NCBI GenBank assembly: GCA_029721435.1
Contig: CM056574.1
Span: forward strand, 70,475,501 to 70,539,500
DNA length: 64,000 nucleotides
Reading direction: 5' to 3'
DNA from: Gymnothorax reevesii
Lineage: Eukaryota; Chordata; Actinopteri; Anguilliformes; Muraenidae
Part shown: in pieces, positions 60,101-64,000 of the stretch
Numbering within the stretch: the first letter of the stretch is position 1
Layout: every line of letters begins with the position of its first letter
Translations under genes and position numbers: made by a program
Notes under the pieces: generated by a model
What the model saw: only the letters and a program-made list of their open reading frames with translations
The model's database searches: none
Told to the model about the DNA's origin: nothing

Positions 60101-60444
60101 ACAATCTAGCTCATTGCGCCCCTTTATGGAAACAGAGAATGCCACATTTTACGTTGAAATTGGCAGATTTGCTCAGAACTTCACATTTGTGCTTAGTATC
60201 TGCCCCTGAATGCACCTGCCCAAATTTGGTTACGCTCTGAGCGCCTACTAGTGGATGAAATATCAACTTATCATAACTCCTTCAGCATTGTCCGATTCAC
60301 TCGACACTTTCTCTCAGGTTGGGGCCGGCACTTGACCTGTCCAGTGGTCGTGAGTGCACAGCTGCACCCGTCATGATCTCACCACAACCCCAATGTGCAG
60401 AGGGGGGGCGAGGGCCCGTTCAACGCTGCTTGCAGCTTTAATTA
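57165..60444 (+). repeat. Family A cassette A2'' (3.28 kb)
   Basis: A third copy of the A2 type, ~23,001 bp from A2', near-identical over its length apart from scattered changes and small indels (for example near 58,490 and 60,395). Confidence 0.88.
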
Positions 60445-62023
60445 TTATTATTATTATTTTTATTATTCTTCCGATTTTTCAAAGGCCAATTTCGCCCCTT
60501 TCCCAATTGTGAAAACGCGTATAACTTTCCCCATTCGTCCGGCCGGATCCGAAATTCGATATTTTTGGGCGGTCGCACAAGTCCGACCCCAATTGTCGAA
60601 ATAGCGCCCCCTAAACACGTTTCAAAATTCCCATAGGGAAATTCGGTTTTTTTGTCGTAGGTAGACGAAATTCAGTTTTTATGTGCTTTGTAACAAGGCA
60701 TAAAAAAAACTTAATTAAAGCCACACCCTAAACCCAACAGGAAGTCGGCCATTTTGATTTGAAATTTTGAATTTTAAAACGAACTCCTCCTAGGGATTTC
60801 GCCATATCGGCTTCAAATTCAGTACACATCATTGAGAGACCAAGCTGATTTAAAGTTGTGCTCTGCAGATCTGTAAGTCAAAGGGCGTGGCTGGTAGGGC
60901 GTGACAAATTATAGTGACTTGAGGAAAAAATTTCACAATGCTCTCACACCCAAATACTTGATTTTAGAAGCTTCAAACTTGCTGAACATGATAAGGGCGC
61001 CGCCGGAAACACCGTGATGTATTAACTTCCCACTTTGCTCATAGCGCCCCCCTGTGGTAACAGGAAGTGACCACTCGTTACTTCCACTTGTACTGATGAC
61101 ACATTGTTGAACCCATCAACTTCATTTTACTTTTGAAACATGCAGAACAAGTTGATGAAGCTACATTCTGAACGCTGTATAGCTACGAGTAATGGCGTAC
61201 GTGTGGCAAAGCGGCGACTTTGGATCCTTCGCCATGAAAATACGTTTGGGATTCCCAATGCTGTCACGCCCTTATACTTGACTGTAGTAGCTCCAAACTT
61301 GCTCTACATGATGAATGCTATGCCCTGAACGTCCAGATGCATTAACTTCCCTCTTTGCTACTAGCCCCCCCCAGTGGTAATAGGAAGTGGCCACTTATTA
61401 CTTTCACTTGTAGTGAGGACACATACTTGATCACATCAACCTCGTTCCACTTCTATTACATACAGAACAAATTGCTAAAGCTACCTAATGAATGCTGTGA
61501 AGCTACGCATAATGGTGTCCGTGTAGTGACGCGGCGACTATCCATCCCTCGCCATGAAAATACGTTTGGGTTTTTGATGTCTTTAATAAACTTGTATCAT
61601 CATAAAAATTAATTGACAGGTCAAGGGTGGCAAGTTCTCATATCTGATTGGGGCTTTGCCTATGAGGGCAGCAAAATGCCTCGATAGCGCCCCCTTGAAA
61701 TTTTCAAAAACCCCTCCCTGAAGGGGTTTTTTTGGAGTAGAAAGATGAAAATTGGTACACGTGTATTTTGCCAAGACGCAAGAAATAGTCACTGGCATCA
61801 TTTGTCAACTTCAAACAGGAAGTCGGCCATTTTGATTCTAACGTGTCATTTTTGCCTGATTTCCACATATTGTATTTGAACGCGCTCCTACGAGAGATTT
61901 AATCCATTCAAAACCACATTTATTTAGTAACATTGAGAGACCATGCTGCCCCCATCAGGATCTCACCACAACCCCAACGTGCACATGGGGGCGAGGGCCC
62001 GTTCAACGCTGCTTGCAGCTTTA

Positions 62024-62027
<4 letters not shown>
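60438..62027 (+). repeat. Family A cassette A4 (1.59 kb, shortened)
   Basis: It starts like A1 but carries fewer monomers (motifs at ~60,783 and ~61,883). It jumps from GAGAGACCATGCTGCCCCCA to TCAGGATCTCACC, nearly the same junction as A3. Confidence 0.85.
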
Positions 62028-62060
<33 letters not shown>

Positions 62061-64000
62061 CTCCGACATTTCAAGGGCCAATTTCGCCCCTTTCCCAATA
62101 ATGAAAACGCGTCTTACTTTCCACAGACATCCGGCCTCATCCGAAATTTGATATTTTTGTGCGGTCATACAGGTTTGACCCCAAATGCGGAAATAGCTCC
62201 CCCTAAACACGTTTCAAAATTCCCATAGGGAAATTCGGTTACTTTGTCGTAGGCCGACGAAATTTGGTGGTTATATGCTTTGTAACAAGACATACAAAAA
62301 ACTTTGGAGCCATGCCCTAAACCCAACAGGAAGTCGGCCATTTTGATTTGAATTTTTGAATTTTAAAACGAACTCCTCCTAGGGATTTCGCCGAATCAAC
62401 TTTAAATTTGGTAGAGATCATTGTGAGACCAAGGTGATCAAAAGTTGTGTTCTGCAGATCTGCAGGTCAAAGGGCGTGGCTGCTAGTGTGTGACAAATTT
62501 TAGTGACTTGAGGAAAAAATTTCACAATGCTCTGACATCCAAACACAGATGATTTTAGAAGCATCAAACTTGCTGAGAATGATGAGGGCGCCACCCTGAA
62601 CATCCTGATATATTAACTTTCCACTTTGCTAATAGCGCCCCCCGGTGGTAACAGGAAGTGACCACTCGTTACTTCCACTTGTACTGATGAAACATTGTTG
62701 AACCCATCAACTTCATTCTACTTCTAAAACATGCAGAACAAGTTGATGAAGCTACTTTGTAAACGCTGTATAGCTACGAGTAATGGCGTTCGTGTGGCGA
62801 AGGGGCGACTTTAGATGCCTCGCCATGAAAATATGTTTTGGATTCCCAATGCTCTCACGCCCACATACTTGAATGTAGTAGCTTCAAACTTGCTGGCCAT
62901 GATCATTGCTCCGCCCTGAATGTCTAAATGCATTAAATTTCCACTTTGCTACTAGCGCCTCCCTGTGGTAACAGGAAGTGACCAGTTATTACTTTCACTT
63001 GTACTGAGGACAAATACTTAATCAAATCAACCTCATTCCACTTCTATTACATGCAGAACAAATTGGTGAAGCTACCTAATGAATAATATAAAGCTACGCA
63101 TAATGGAGTCCGTGTAATGACACGGCGACTATCCATACCTCGCCATGAAAATACGTTTGGGTTTTTGATGTCTTTAATAAACTTGTATCATCATAAAAAT
63201 TGATAGATTGGCTTTGCCGATGAAGGCAGCAAAATGCCTCGATAGCGCCCCCTTGAAATTTTCAAAAACCCCTCCCCATAGGGGTTTTTTTGCAGAAGAA
63301 AGATGAAAATTGGTAGACATGTGTAATTGGCCAAGACGCAAAAAAAAGTCTCTGTTATCATTTGTCTACTTCAAACAGGAAGTCGGCCATTTTGATTTTA
63401 ACGTGTCATTTTTGCCTGATTTCCACACATTGTATTTTAACACACTCCTCCTAGAGATTTCATCCAATCAAAACCACCTTTATTAGTAAACATCAAAAGA
63501 CCATGTTGATTAAAAGTTGTGCTCTGCAGGTCTGCAGGTCAGTGGGCGTGGCCACTAACAGGAAGTGACCAGTTTTTACTTTCACTTGTACTGATGACAC
63601 ATAGTTGAACCGATCAACTTTATTCCCCCTGTACAACATGAAGAAGCAGTTGCATGAACTACCTTATGAATGCTGTATTGCTTCGAGTAATGGCGTCCGA
63701 GTGACGATGCGGTGACAATGGATCCCTCGCCATGAAAATACGTTTGTGTTTTTGATTGCATTTTAACGAACTCCTCCTTGCGATTCTGTACATTCAACCT
63801 AATATTTATTTCAGATCATCAAGAGACCATGCTAATCAAAACTAGTGCTCTGCATGTCTGTCGCTAAATGGACCTGGCCGCCATGGTGTCCCCATTTCAG
63901 ATGCCTCGCCAAACACATTCAAGCTGCTCCCTCTCCCTCATACTTCATCCAAATGGATTCAAAATTCCAGTACATGGTAAAACCTCCACCCTGAACGCCT
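62021..64000 (+). repeat. Family A cassette A5 (runs off the window)
   Basis: Begins TTAATTATTATT with about ten TTA units and a more diverged leader (ATTCCTCCGACATTTCAAGG). Monomer motifs lie at ~62,370 and 63,440, then the A last segment begins at ~63,760. The 3' end is outside the window. Confidence 0.8.

Overview
The window reads as repeat-dense nuclear DNA of a ray-finned (probably teleost) fish. The evidence is Tc1-type transposase relics, a V-SINE-like tRNA-derived repeat, a Gmr1-like Ty3/gypsy element and very abundant 'TAGCGCCCCC / CAGGAAGTC.GCCATTTT / TTGCAGCTTTAATTA' repeats. I found no intact host gene, rRNA gene, functional tRNA gene or CRISPR array. Species is not resolvable from sequence alone.

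Region 1 (1-9,000) is a nest of transposons. A ~0.95-kb element with 14-bp terminal inverted repeats (54-1001) carries a V-SINE. It abuts a Tc1 transposon on the minus strand (transposase relic ~1040-1934). The Tc1 is split by a 6.17-kb LTR retroelement (1996-8168) with 1.41-kb LTRs, a frameshifted gag and no pol. The rest of the Tc1 resumes at 8169 and is split again by a ~400-bp foldback element (8348-8748).

Region 2 (9,000-19,400) is a mosaic of short repeats: a second Tc1-type relic, a tRNA-like/SINE fragment, a Harbinger-like MITE (11,989-12,581), tandem repeats of ~185 bp and ~145 bp, and a third Tc1 relic that gives the uninterrupted version of the first. A repeat family here called C (16,316-18,950) contains a TTAA-flanked element, which in turn contains a nearly perfect 162-bp palindrome flanked by an exact 8-bp duplication.

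Region 3 (19,400-64,000) is an array of head-to-tail cassettes. Cassettes begin with a GGGCCCGAG leader bearing a hairpin and a TTA/TTC microsatellite. They end with GAGGGCCC, then TTCAACGCTGC, then TTGCAGCTTTAATTA. Family A bodies are built from ~620-bp monomers and family B bodies (40,261-54,522) from ~915-bp monomers. A two-cassette A unit of ~5.92 kb occurs three times: twice in tandem and once 23.0 kb further on. The first A cassette is interrupted by a complete 6.06-kb Gmr1-like retrotransposon (19,680-25,740). Its gag-pol lies in one reading frame with the integrase before the reverse transcriptase and is broken by five stop codons. Its capsid resembles the SCAN domain.

The best candidate for something under-described is the cassette family itself. 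The same ends and the same leader design surround different tandem-repeat bodies, copy numbers step by whole monomers, and leaders are lost at the microsatellites.
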